NCBI GenBank assembly: GCA_963701445.1
Contig: CAVPAM010000002.1
Location: 62,001 to 126,000 of the forward strand
DNA: 64,000 nucleotides
Source of the DNA: CAKZLS01 sp963701445
GTDB taxonomy: Bacteria > Pseudomonadota > Alphaproteobacteria > Rhodospirillales > Defluviicoccaceae
Direction: 5' to 3'
The notes beneath the pieces are model-generated. The model saw only the letters and a list, made by a program, of their open reading frames with translations. It was not told the DNA's origin and ran no database searches. The stretch's first letter is position 1. Every line of letters starts with the position of its first letter. Below, one piece after another: positions 8,909-17,323 of this stretch. Made by a program: the position numbers and the translations under genes.

Positions 8909-9952
8909 ATGGTATCGTCGGAATTGCCGCTTCCTCCGCATTTCGATCCGGACCGGGTCGGCGAGGTTTGGCGGGTCGCATATCAGGAGGTTGCCCGCGC
9001 AGCGTCCGAATGGGCGAGCGATCACGCCATTCAACCGAGTTCCCTGGACCGCACCAACGTCTGCCTGGTAGTCGTGGACGTCCAGAACACCTTCTGCATC
9101 CCGGATTTCGAGTTGTACGTGGGCGGCCGCTCCGGAACCGGCGCGGTGGATGACAACCGAAGGCTCTGCCAGTTCATCTATCGAAATCTCAACAACATAT
9201 CCCGGATCATTCCGACGCTGGACACCCACCACACGATGCAAATCTTTCACGCGGTCTTCCTGGTGGACGGCCGGGACCGGCATCCGGCGCCCTTTACGCA
9301 GATTTCCGTCGAGGATGTCGAGGAGGGGCGCTGGCGGTTCAATCCGGCGCTGGCGGATTCATTGGGTATCAGTCCCTTGGAAGGGCAGCGTCATCTCAAA
9401 CACTACGTGCGCCGGCTTCGCGAAAGCGGAAAATACGCGCTGACCATCTGGCCCTACCACGCCATGCTGGGGGGGATCGGTCATGCGATGGTGCCCGCGG
9501 TGGAGGAGGCGATCTTTTTCCATACCCTGGCGCGCGGGACCCAACCCGACTGGCACGTCAAGGGAAGCCATGCGCTGACCGAACACTATTCCGTGCTGGG
9601 ACCCGAAGTTGCTGTCGGGCCGGACGGCGGCCAGCTCGCCGAAAAGAGCGACAGGATCACGCGGGCGCTGAGCCGGCATGACGCGGTGATCATCGCCGGG
9701 CAGGCCAAGAGCCATTGCGTTGCCTGGACAGTCGCCGATCTCCTGGATGACGCGCTGGCCGTGGACCACCGGCTCGTGAGAAAAGTTTACCTCATGGAGG
9801 ATTGTACCTCTCCGGTGGTGATCCCGGGCGTGATCGACTACACGGACGAGGCGGACGCCGCGTTTCGACGGTTTGCGGACTGCGGCATGCACGTGGTTCG
9901 TTCCACCGATCCGATGGAGAACTGGCCGGAATTTCCATCGGCGACCGCATAG
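8909..9952 (+). CDS. Isochorismatase-like cysteine hydrolase
   Basis: A 347-residue protein with the isochorismatase/nicotinamidase fold. VVDVQNTF supplies the conserved Asp and AKSHCVAWT the nucleophilic Cys seen in nicotinamidases. It is longer than usual (about 180-220 residues) because of an N-terminal extension of about 45 residues and inserts in the middle, so nicotinamidase activity is not certain. I prefer ATG 8909, which has GGAAGGTTGGAG just upstream, over ATG 8882. It is followed after 10 bp by the GGCT-like gene, probably in one operon. Confidence 0.78.
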   Translation: MVSSELPLPPHFDPDRVGEVWRVAYQEVARAASEWASDHAIQPSSLDRTNVCLVVVDVQNTFCIPDFELYVGGRSGTGAVDDNRRLCQFIYRNLNNISRIIPTLDTHHTMQIFHAVFLVDGRDRHPAPFTQISVEDVEEGRWRFNPALADSLGISPLEGQRHLKHYVRRLRESGKYALTIWPYHAMLGGIGHAMVPAVEEAIFFHTLARGTQPDWHVKGSHALTEHYSVLGPEVAVGPDGGQLAEKSDRITRALSRHDAVIIAGQAKSHCVAWTVADLLDDALAVDHRLVRKVYLMEDCTSPVVIPGVIDYTDEADAAFRRFADCGMHVVRSTDPMENWPEFPSATA

Positions 9953-9962
9953 GGTTCCGCGA

Positions 9963-10397
9963 ATGCGTTTGGCGTACTTCTTTTACGGCACGTTGATGGA
10001 CTCCGAGGTGCTGAGAACGGTCATCGGCCGACGTATTCCGCCATCAAACCGCCGTCCCGCGGTGATCGGCGGCTATCGGCGAGTCTATCGCGCGGGAGCA
10101 TGGTATCCGATCCTGATCGCGGACACCGAAAGCGAGGTGGAGGGGATTTTGGTAACCAAACTTACGGTGGCGGACGCAGTCCGGCTCGCCATATTCGAGG
10201 GCCATGAATACGGTCTGGCGCAGGTGCCGGTGACGCTCGCGTGCGGCGAGATGTCCTGGGCGAGGGTGTTTCTCCCCGCGCCGGGCGTTCCCGGTACCTC
10301 GCGCGAGTGGACGCTGCGGGAGTGGCGGAGGAGGCATCGCGCCGAGTACCTGCACCGGGCGCGGACTTCGTGTCCGCGTGGCTCGGGTTGGCTGTGA
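9963..10397 (+). CDS. Gamma-glutamylcyclotransferase (AIG2)-like protein
   Basis: A 144-residue protein beginning with YFFYGTLMD, the substrate-loop signature of the GGCT/AIG2 fold. FEGHEYGL in the middle carries a Glu that may be the family's catalytic acid. Members cleave gamma-glutamyl amines or act in glutathione turnover; the substrate here is unknown. The upstream open frame overlaps the previous gene, so the ATG at 9963, directly before the conserved strand, was chosen. Confidence 0.75.
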   Translation: MRLAYFFYGTLMDSEVLRTVIGRRIPPSNRRPAVIGGYRRVYRAGAWYPILIADTESEVEGILVTKLTVADAVRLAIFEGHEYGLAQVPVTLACGEMSWARVFLPAPGVPGTSREWTLREWRRRHRAEYLHRARTSCPRGSGWL

Positions 10398-10436
10398 ACG
10401 GGAAGAGGTCGATGCGGGCCGACTGCGATTCGGCGC

Positions 10437-11990
10437 CTATCCGAAGTCCGGACGAAGGACCATGCATGCCATTCGGCGGGCCTTCAGTTGCCGACAGGCG
10501 CGTTCCGCCTCGTTTTTGCTGATACCCACCACGCGTCCGCGGTAGAGCGGCCGATTTTGGCCGCTCTTGACAGGTATGACCTTGATCACACCTTCGTTCA
10601 GGGAGCGGGGCGCTATGCGGACGGCTTGCTGGGCAACTTTGTACGCCGCCGCGTGCTGCGGGTACGCGCCCACCTGCACGCCCCATTCATCCGGCGTCCC
10701 CCGCGCCACTGTGGATGGCTGCGGGGCGAGTCCGACGGACTGGTCACGCGGCGCCTGTTCTGGCGGCGCTTGCGGCACAACCTGCAACTGAAAACACTCC
10801 GTTCCCACGCGTGCGAGCTTCTGGCAGGCCTGATCCGCCTGCTGTTTCTGTAGATCGTGGATGCGCGCGAGATAGAAGGGGTTGCGATCCGCGTCGGCAT
10901 ACTGGACGATGGCGACCTTGCCGAGGCGAACGAACTCCGAGGCATTGACAAACGCCGTGCGCGCCGCATCGCTGGCGGATCTCTGCTCTCGGAACGCACC
11001 GACCTGAATGCCCCAGCCGCCGGCGCTGGCGGCGAGCGAAGCGGTCGGCTCCGCTGGAGCGCCAAGCCCGACAACGGCGCTGTCCCCTGGCCGCGGTGAC
11101 GGATCACCGATCTCGGCCACGGTCTGCCCGCGTCGTTCCGCCTGGGCCTCCAGAATTCTGCCGTGTTTCACGAAGGCATCGTCCAGGAGACTGGCCATCT
11201 CCTGATTACGGCTTTTTGACGATTCGCCGCCGAAAACAACGCCGATCAACCGCTGGTTACCGCGTTTGGCCGATGCAACTAGGTTGTACCCGGAAGCCCG
11301 GATGTATCCTGTCTTGATACCATCCATGCCTTCGTAGCTGCCGAGCAGACGATTGTGATTGCCATAAGTGACGCCACTGTAGGTGAACTGGCGCGTGGAA
11401 AAATGCTGGTAGTACCGGGGATAGTGGTGAAGGATCGCCTGTCCCAGTCTGGCCATGTCGCGCGCCGTCGTCACCTGGCGGGGATCCGGCAGCCCGGAAG
11501 CGTTCCGGAAGGTGGTTCTGGACATTCCCAACTTGCGGGCCTTGGCCGTCATCTTCCGGGCAAAATTGCTTTCGGTCTTTGCGAGTCCCTCGGCGACAAC
11601 GGTGGCCACGTCGTTCGCGGACTTTGTGACCAAGGCGAACATGGCGTCCTGAACCCTGATGGTCTGCCCGACCTTCAACCCCAGCTTCGATGGAGGCTGG
11701 CTCGCGGCGCGTTGGGAGACCCGGAACCGGTCGTTCAACGTTAGGCGGCCACGATCCAACGCCTCGAAAAGCATGTACAGCGTCATGATCTTGGTGGTGG
11801 ACGCAGGGTAGCGCAAGTCATCGGCATTCCTAGCGTAAAGAACGCGGCCGGAGTGCGCGTCGACGACGATGGAAGCATATTTCTTTGGGTCCGCCGCCAC
11901 GGCTCCGCCGGCGAACAGGCCGACTATACCAGCGGCGAGAACCGCAATAGCAATAATCCGCCCCGCACCCGTCACGCCGCCAACTCTCAT
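10437..11990 (-). CDS. D-alanyl-D-alanine carboxypeptidase with two SPOR domains
   Basis: A 517-residue secreted penicillin-binding protein of the S11 (DacA) family. A signal peptide covers about residues 8-33. The catalytic motifs are S64-TTK67, SAND and KTG. Two SPOR-type repeats follow: one opening with GWGIQVGAF and one with EWGVQVGAY at the C-terminus. SPOR domains bind denuded glycan strands at septa, so the enzyme probably trims peptide stems at division sites. The start at 11990 has GGAGGA at a good distance; the open frame extends 11 codons further up. Confidence 0.9.
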   Translation of the reverse strand: MRVGGVTGAGRIIAIAVLAAGIVGLFAGGAVAADPKKYASIVVDAHSGRVLYARNADDLRYPASTTKIMTLYMLFEALDRGRLTLNDRFRVSQRAASQPPSKLGLKVGQTIRVQDAMFALVTKSANDVATVVAEGLAKTESNFARKMTAKARKLGMSRTTFRNASGLPDPRQVTTARDMARLGQAILHHYPRYYQHFSTRQFTYSGVTYGNHNRLLGSYEGMDGIKTGYIRASGYNLVASAKRGNQRLIGVVFGGESSKSRNQEMASLLDDAFVKHGRILEAQAERRGQTVAEIGDPSPRPGDSAVVGLGAPAEPTASLAASAGGWGIQVGAFREQRSASDAARTAFVNASEFVRLGKVAIVQYADADRNPFYLARIHDLQKQQADQACQKLARVGTECFQLQVVPQAPPEQAPRDQSVGLAPQPSTVARGTPDEWGVQVGAYPQHAAAYKVAQQAVRIAPRSLNEGVIKVIPVKSGQNRPLYRGRVVGISKNEAERACRQLKARRMACMVLRPDFG

Positions 11991-12332
11991 CGCATATCCT
12001 CCAGACGGGCTGCCCTGTCGCAATCCATTGAATAGCCACGCGCCAACGACGCTTATTGCCGACTCGTCGATGGTGAGGTTTCCAGGTTGTTCCCGGCAAA
12101 CTTACTCGCCTTTGTTATAACAAATTGTTAAAGCAAGATGAATCCCCTTTTGAGTTAGTAAGTGCACCGCATTCGCGAAAATAAGTTTCAAATATCTGAA
12201 TTTCAAAGAAATTATTGGATTCTCAAATAGGCGGGATTTGTTGGCGGCCGAGCAGGCTTCCTGTTAATTTGCCGCCAAATCAGCGCGCCGATCCACGAAG
12301 CGCGATTCGTTTTGTTTTGGGGGAGTAAAAAG
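11991..12332. other. AT-rich divergent intergenic region
   Basis: This 342-bp region separates the divergent DD-carboxypeptidase and pgm genes. It is clearly richer in A and T than its surroundings, especially 12105-12240. It holds no credible gene, but it contains a perfect palindrome described separately and must hold the promoters of both genes. Confidence 0.6.
12111..12124. promoter_or_regulatory. Perfect palindrome TTTGTTATAACAAA, operator or promoter candidate
   Basis: A 14-bp perfect inverted repeat lies between divergent genes. Read on the minus strand it contains TGTTATAAC, similar to an extended -10 element about 120 bp before the carboxypeptidase start. It could be that promoter, an operator, or both. 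No regulator is identified. Confidence 0.35.
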
Positions 12333-13967
12333 ATGACGGTGTCTACGATTAAAACGCAGCCGTTCGAGCAGCAAAAACCGGGAACATCCGGCCTCCGCAA
12401 GAAGGTCAAGATCTTCCAAACGCCACACTATCTGGAAAATTTTGTTCAATCGATTTTCGATTCCCTCGATGGCTTTCGGGGACAAATACTCGTGGTCGGA
12501 GGAGACGGCAGGTATTTCAACCGCCCAGCCATTCAGACCATCCTCAAGATGGCTTCTGCCAACGGATTCGGTCGGGTTATTGTCGGTCAAGGCGGCATCC
12601 TGTCAACGCCGGCGGCGTCGTGCATGATTCGCAAGTACGGCGCTTTCGGCGGTATCGTCCTGTCGGCCAGCCACAATCCCGGCGGTCCGGACGAGGACTT
12701 CGGCATCAAGTACAACATTTCCAACGGCGGTCCGGCCCCGGAAAAAGTAACCGAGGCCATCTACGCCAACACCCGCAAAATTCAGGAATACCGGATTGTC
12801 GACGCTCCGGATGTCAATCTCGACTCGCTGGGTGAGTTGTCGCTCGGCGGCATGACCGTGGAGGTGCGCGACTCCGTTGCCGATTACGCGGCGCTCATGG
12901 AGGAGTTGTTCGACTTCGAGGCCATTCGCCGATTGTTCGCGTCCGGGACCTTCAACATGTGCTTCGATGCCATGCACGCGGTCACCGGTCCGTATGCCCG
13001 TGCCATTCTCCAGGATACACTTGGCGCACCGTCCTATACGGTGATAAACGGCGAGCCCCTCGAGGACTTCGGCGGCGGCCATCCGGATCCCAACTTGGCG
13101 CATGCTAAAGATCTGGTGGAAATGATGTTTCATCCCGACGGCCCCGACTTCGGCGCCGCGTCGGACGGTGACGGCGATCGCAACATGATCCTCGGCAAGG
13201 AGTTCTACGTGACGCCCAGCGACAGTCTCGCCGTGCTGGCCGCCAACGCCACTACCGCGCCCGGTTACGCTCGCGGACTTGCCGGGATCGCGCGGTCCAT
13301 GCCCACCAGCCAGGCTCCGGATCGCGTCGCCGCGAAAATGGGAATTCCGTGCTTCGAAACGCCGACCGGCTGGAAATTCTTCGGCAATCTGCTGGACGCG
13401 GGAAAAGCCACGCTGTGCGGCGAGGAAAGTTTTGGAACCGGGTCCGATCACGTGCGGGAAAAGGATGGCCTCTGGGCGGTGCTGTTCTGGCTCAACGTTC
13501 TGGCCGTGAAGCAGGAACCGGTGGCGGATCTGGTGAAGGCACACTGGCGCGTCTACGGCCGCAACTTTTACTCCCGGCACGACTACGAGGGGGTAGACAG
13601 TGACTCGGCCGATGGGCTGATGGCGCACTTGCGCGCACTGACGGGAACGCTGAAGGGGCAAAAACTGGGTGCCTTCGAGGTCGAGTTCGCCGATGATTTC
13701 GCTTACACCGATCCGGTCGACGGCAGCGTGTCGAAAAACCAGGGGATCAGGATCGGGTTTACCGATGGTTCGCGGATCGTCTTCCGCCTGTCGGGGACCG
13801 GAACAGAGGGGGCGACCCTCCGGGTTTATATTGAGCGTTACGAGGCCGATCCGAGCCGCCATGACGAGGATACTCAGGAACGACTCGCGGACCTGATCAC
13901 CATCGCCAACGACGTGGCCGAAATCAGGCAGCGGACGGGACGGGACCGGCCAACGGTCATCACCTAA
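12333..13967 (+). CDS. pgm: Phosphoglucomutase
   Basis: A 544-residue enzyme of the PGM1-like alpha-D-phosphohexomutase class, interconverting glucose 6- and 1-phosphate. The phosphoserine loop reads SASHNP at residues 111-116 (Ser113), metal binding is by DGDGDR in the second domain, and GEESFG is the sugar-binding loop of domain three. The ATG follows GGGGGAG at a 7-bp spacing. It is a second hexomutase besides the one at 7372 and may supply glucose-1-phosphate for GalU or glycogen. Confidence 0.94.
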   Translation: MTVSTIKTQPFEQQKPGTSGLRKKVKIFQTPHYLENFVQSIFDSLDGFRGQILVVGGDGRYFNRPAIQTILKMASANGFGRVIVGQGGILSTPAASCMIRKYGAFGGIVLSASHNPGGPDEDFGIKYNISNGGPAPEKVTEAIYANTRKIQEYRIVDAPDVNLDSLGELSLGGMTVEVRDSVADYAALMEELFDFEAIRRLFASGTFNMCFDAMHAVTGPYARAILQDTLGAPSYTVINGEPLEDFGGGHPDPNLAHAKDLVEMMFHPDGPDFGAASDGDGDRNMILGKEFYVTPSDSLAVLAANATTAPGYARGLAGIARSMPTSQAPDRVAAKMGIPCFETPTGWKFFGNLLDAGKATLCGEESFGTGSDHVREKDGLWAVLFWLNVLAVKQEPVADLVKAHWRVYGRNFYSRHDYEGVDSDSADGLMAHLRALTGTLKGQKLGAFEVEFADDFAYTDPVDGSVSKNQGIRIGFTDGSRIVFRLSGTGTEGATLRVYIERYEADPSRHDEDTQERLADLITIANDVAEIRQRTGRDRPTVIT

Positions 13968-14007
13968 CGCTACAACGCCCGGAAACCGCCAGGGCGCGCG
14001 CGGAGAG

Positions 14008-14631
14008 TTAGTGTACGGCGATGACCAGGTTAGGGGTCGGGTCGTACACGCCACGCAGCCGCCAAGTATAAGTGAACCAAGTGGGTCCGTCCTGTGCCAC
14101 CGAAGTGGCATTGTGACGGACCACTCGGGCGTCTGTTCGGACCCTGACCGTGCCGGCCATGGCGAGTCCCCTGTCGGAAAGGCGTTGCGCCTGTTTTTCT
14201 GAAAGCGAGGTGCCGCTCAAGGCGATCTCGCCTGAGTCCTTCAGGTATTTCAGGGTTAAGAGCCTTTCATTCCGGCGGATGAAACTGATCATCTTGCTGT
14301 GGAGCAGGTCCCCGGCCTTCCGCCACCGGACCTTGAACGTGCCCTGGCGCTCATATTCGATTTCGCTGAACGCGCCGTCGCGCTCTAGGTCTTTCTTAAT
14401 CGTCTCCACCTTTTCCCGTTCCTCGGAACGGCTGAGTTCGCCCCGGCGAAGTTTATCGTAAAGCGGAGACCAGACGACATCGCCGTCGAACGCCATCTCG
14501 AAATGTCCGGTGCGATTGATGACCACGTCCGCGTCGAACTGAAGCGGGACATAGCATCCGCTCAGCAGCACTGCAAAAAACAGTCCGCAACTTCTTGATA
14601 ACGAAGAAAAAAACCTGCGGCGGGTCGGCAT
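14008..14631 (-). CDS. Predicted lipoprotein of unknown function
   Basis: A 207-residue protein with a basic N-terminus, a hydrophobic stretch at 13-24 and the lipobox LLSGC with the lipidated Cys26. The mature part is mixed alpha/beta, with a charged segment rich in Glu and Lys around residues 60-85. It begins with PLQFDADVVINRTGHF, suggestive of a beta-sheet domain. I do not recognise the family. It stands alone, convergent with pgm. Start 14631 was chosen over 14676 because it fits a signal peptide. Confidence 0.72.
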   Translation of the reverse strand: MPTRRRFFSSLSRSCGLFFAVLLSGCYVPLQFDADVVINRTGHFEMAFDGDVVWSPLYDKLRRGELSRSEEREKVETIKKDLERDGAFSEIEYERQGTFKVRWRKAGDLLHSKMISFIRRNERLLTLKYLKDSGEIALSGTSLSEKQAQRLSDRGLAMAGTVRVRTDARVVRHNATSVAQDGPTWFTYTWRLRGVYDPTPNLVIAVH

Positions 14632-14783
14632 ATGTAAGTCTTTCGTCGCGCAAAGTGAGGTCAAACTCGAATGCACGGACGATAGGCGCCAAAACCCTAA
14701 CGGTTCGCTAACGCGGTCCGGGTATGTGCCGGAGAATTTGTTTCAAACGGTCTCTGACCACAGGACTTGGTGGACAAAACCAA

Positions 14784-15602
14784 TTAGTCGCGGCGCTCAT
14801 CTGTCTTGGCCCGTTGCCAGAGGTTTTCGAGTTCGCCCAGACTTGCGTCTTCGGGCTGGCGACCGGAGTCGGCGGAGAGTAGCGCCTCGATCATGCGGAA
14901 GCGGCGCTCGAATTTGGCGTTGGCATGGCGAAGGGCGGTTTCGGGAGTGATATCCAGTTTCCGGGAGACGTTGACGCAGGTGAAGAGGATGTCGCCAAGT
15001 TCATCCTGAAGCCTAGCGTGATCCGCGTCTGCCTCCATTTCGGCCGCCAGTTCATCGGTTTCCTCGGTTAGTTTCATCAATGCCGAACGGGCGTCTGGCC
15101 AATCGAATCCAACCAGCGCGGCGCGCTTCTGAAGCTTCATGGCGCGGGTCAGGGCGGGAAGGGCGCCAAGCACCCCGTCCAAGGCGGACACCGGCAACTC
15201 GGCGGTCTCGGATGTTCCGGCCTGGCGCTCCAGCGCCTTCTGCCGTTCCCAGGCCCGCGTCTGGGCCTCGGCATCGTCGATTTTGGCATCTCCGAACACA
15301 TGCGGATGGCGGCGGATCAGCTTCTCGCAAATGGCCTCGACCACATCGTCAAATCGGAACGCGCCGAGTTCCGCGGCCATCTGGGCGTGGAATGCGACCT
15401 GCAGAAGAAGGTCTCCCAGTTCATCCTTGAGGGCTTCGAGATCTTGGCGCTCGATGGCGTCCGCGACCTCGTAGGCTTCCTCGATGGTGTGCGGGGCAAT
15501 GGTTGCGAATGTCTGCTCCACATCCCAAGGACAGCCTCGTTCCGGATCGCGGAGCGACGCCATGATCTCCAGCAGACGGGTGATGGCGTTATTATGGGGC
15601 AT
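14784..15602 (-). CDS. mazG: Nucleoside triphosphate pyrophosphohydrolase MazG
   Basis: A 272-residue all-alpha NTP pyrophosphatase with two MazG domains. The first carries CPWDVEQTF and the metal-binding TIEEAYEV and DELGDLLLQ motifs; the second carries LTEETDELAAEM and DELGDILFT. The family removes aberrant nucleotides or lowers NTP/ppGpp pools. The start at 15602 aligns with the usual N-terminus; an in-frame ATG at 15659 would add 19 unusual residues. Confidence 0.93.
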   Translation of the reverse strand: MPHNNAITRLLEIMASLRDPERGCPWDVEQTFATIAPHTIEEAYEVADAIERQDLEALKDELGDLLLQVAFHAQMAAELGAFRFDDVVEAICEKLIRRHPHVFGDAKIDDAEAQTRAWERQKALERQAGTSETAELPVSALDGVLGALPALTRAMKLQKRAALVGFDWPDARSALMKLTEETDELAAEMEADADHARLQDELGDILFTCVNVSRKLDITPETALRHANAKFERRFRMIEALLSADSGRQPEDASLGELENLWQRAKTDERRD

Positions 15603-15731
15603 GCGAGCCGGGCGAGCGTTTGGGTTCGACGGCTGTGCGCGCACATCCAATGATCGCATAACATGTATTATGGAAAATAATCATCAACTTTGACATATCA
15701 AAATGATGCGATCAGTGCTGCGAGCGAACAT

Positions 15732-16544
15732 TCAACCCATCGTGGGATGGCGCGTGGCCCACTCCGCTTCCAGGACCATGCCGTCGTACGCCGGTGCGAC
15801 GCCGGCTGGCAGCCGCGCCGCCAAAGTGGCGTAATCGAGGGTCTCGCCAAGATGGCTCAACACCGCGCGGCGCGGTTTGATCCGGCGGATCCAGGCGAGC
15901 GCTTTCTCCACGTCGCAATGGGTCGGGTGCGGCCGATCGGAGAGCGTCCCGATAATCCAGGTGTCGATCCCCCGCAGAAGCGAAAACGCCTCCTCGGAGA
16001 GATCCACTACATCCGTCGTATAGGCTATCGGTCCGAAGCGGAAACCTAATGTTTTACTGAAACCGTGGTGCTGTTCGAATGTGACTACTTGGATACCGCC
16101 GATGGTCCAGACGTCGCCGCCGCGGACCAAGTGCGGGATCAACGTGGGTTTGTAGTAGAAACGCGCATCCTCGTTAAGGGGTTCGAAGACGTATGGGAAC
16201 CGCTGCCGGATGGTGTCCAGCGTGGTCTTGTCGGAATAAACGTCCAGCGGCGCGTCTATCGCCCGGTTGATGGCCCTGAGATCGTCGATCCCGTGCACGT
16301 GGTCCGCGTGCGAATGGGTGTAGAGCAAGGCGGCTACCGTCGAGACCCCCGCCGCCAACAACTGCGAGCGCAGATCCGGTGGCGTATCCACAAGAATACG
16401 GGTTTCACCCGACTCCACCAGGATGGACGGCCGCGTCCGCCGGTTCCTGGGATTGTCCGGATCGCATTTTCCCCATCCCCGATCGATCGTCGGCGTACCG
16501 CTTGATGCGCCGGCGCCGAGGATTGTCACCTTCATTGGCGTCAT
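15732..16544 (-). CDS. MBL-fold metal-dependent hydrolase (PhnP-like)
   Basis: A 270-residue metallo-beta-lactamase-fold protein. It starts with MKVTILGAG and a substrate loop SSGTP, as in PhnP and RNase Z-like phosphodiesterases. The metal-binding motif is THSHADH and further ligands are likely the later His and Asp residues. In many alphaproteobacteria it follows tatD, as here. I prefer ATG 16544 because it forms an ATGA overlap with the tatD stop; ATG 16550 is possible. A cyclic phosphodiester substrate is an inference. Confidence 0.85.
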   Translation of the reverse strand: MTPMKVTILGAGASSGTPTIDRGWGKCDPDNPRNRRTRPSILVESGETRILVDTPPDLRSQLLAAGVSTVAALLYTHSHADHVHGIDDLRAINRAIDAPLDVYSDKTTLDTIRQRFPYVFEPLNEDARFYYKPTLIPHLVRGGDVWTIGGIQVVTFEQHHGFSKTLGFRFGPIAYTTDVVDLSEEAFSLLRGIDTWIIGTLSDRPHPTHCDVEKALAWIRRIKPRRAVLSHLGETLDYATLAARLPAGVAPAYDGMVLEAEWATRHPTMG

Positions 16545-17323
16545 GACCATTGCCTAGCCTTGGTGAACAGTTCGAAGAAATTCGCGGTCGTCGCGATGGA
16601 TAGCGTTTCCGGGTCCATATGGCGGAGTTTCGCCAGTTCGGTTGCGGTGTGAGCGACGAACGCCGGCTCGTTGCGCTTTCCGCGCTTTGGAACCGGCGCC
16701 AAATAAGGAGAGTCCGTTTCCACGAGAAGCCGGTCAAGGGGTAAGGATCGTGCGGTTTCCCGCAGGTCCGTCGCCTTCTTGAAGGTGACGATCCCCGACA
16801 ACGAGATATACAGGCCCAGGCTCAGCGCCGTTTCCGCTAATGTTCGCGACGAACTGAAGCAATGGAGAACACCGCTGAAGCGCCCGGCGACTTGCTCCTC
16901 AATTAGGATCCGGGCCATGTCAACGTCGGACTCGCGAGTGTGGACTACCAGCGGCAGTCCCGTGTCCCGGGCCGCCTTGATGTGGGCACGGAAGCTCTTT
17001 TCCTGGGCGCCGCGCGGACTATGTTCGTAGAAATAATCGAGGCCGGTCTCGCCGATACCCACCACTTTGGGATGATCCGCCAACCGGATCAGGTGTTCGG
17101 CAGTCACCTCCGGCTCGGTGGCGGCTTCGTGGGGGTGAATTCCCACCGTGCAGAAGACGTTGTCAAAGCGTTCGGCGATGGCGAGAACGCGATCTAACCG
17201 GGTTACATGGGTGCTGATGGTCAAGGCCGTCCCGACCCCCGCCCGCAGCGCGCGGTCCATCACCGCGTCCAGTTCACCTTCGAAGTCGGGAAAATCGAGG
17301 TGGCAATGACTGTCCACCAGCAT
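16541..17323 (-). CDS. tatD: TatD family metal-dependent hydrolase
   Basis: A 260-residue TIM-barrel amidohydrolase. The N-terminal VDSHCHLDF supplies two metal-binding His (6 and 8). GIGETGLDYFY, the later HTRES and LLVETDSPYL are TatD/YcfH signatures. Family members are 3'-5' DNA/RNA exonucleases or deoxyribonucleases. The ATG shares one base with the metG stop (TGATG), so the genes are coupled. The reading frame extends upstream inside metG but without family homology. Confidence 0.93.
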   Translation of the reverse strand: MLVDSHCHLDFPDFEGELDAVMDRALRAGVGTALTISTHVTRLDRVLAIAERFDNVFCTVGIHPHEAATEPEVTAEHLIRLADHPKVVGIGETGLDYFYEHSPRGAQEKSFRAHIKAARDTGLPLVVHTRESDVDMARILIEEQVAGRFSGVLHCFSSSRTLAETALSLGLYISLSGIVTFKKATDLRETARSLPLDRLLVETDSPYLAPVPKRGKRNEPAFVAHTATELAKLRHMDPETLSIATTANFFELFTKARQWS

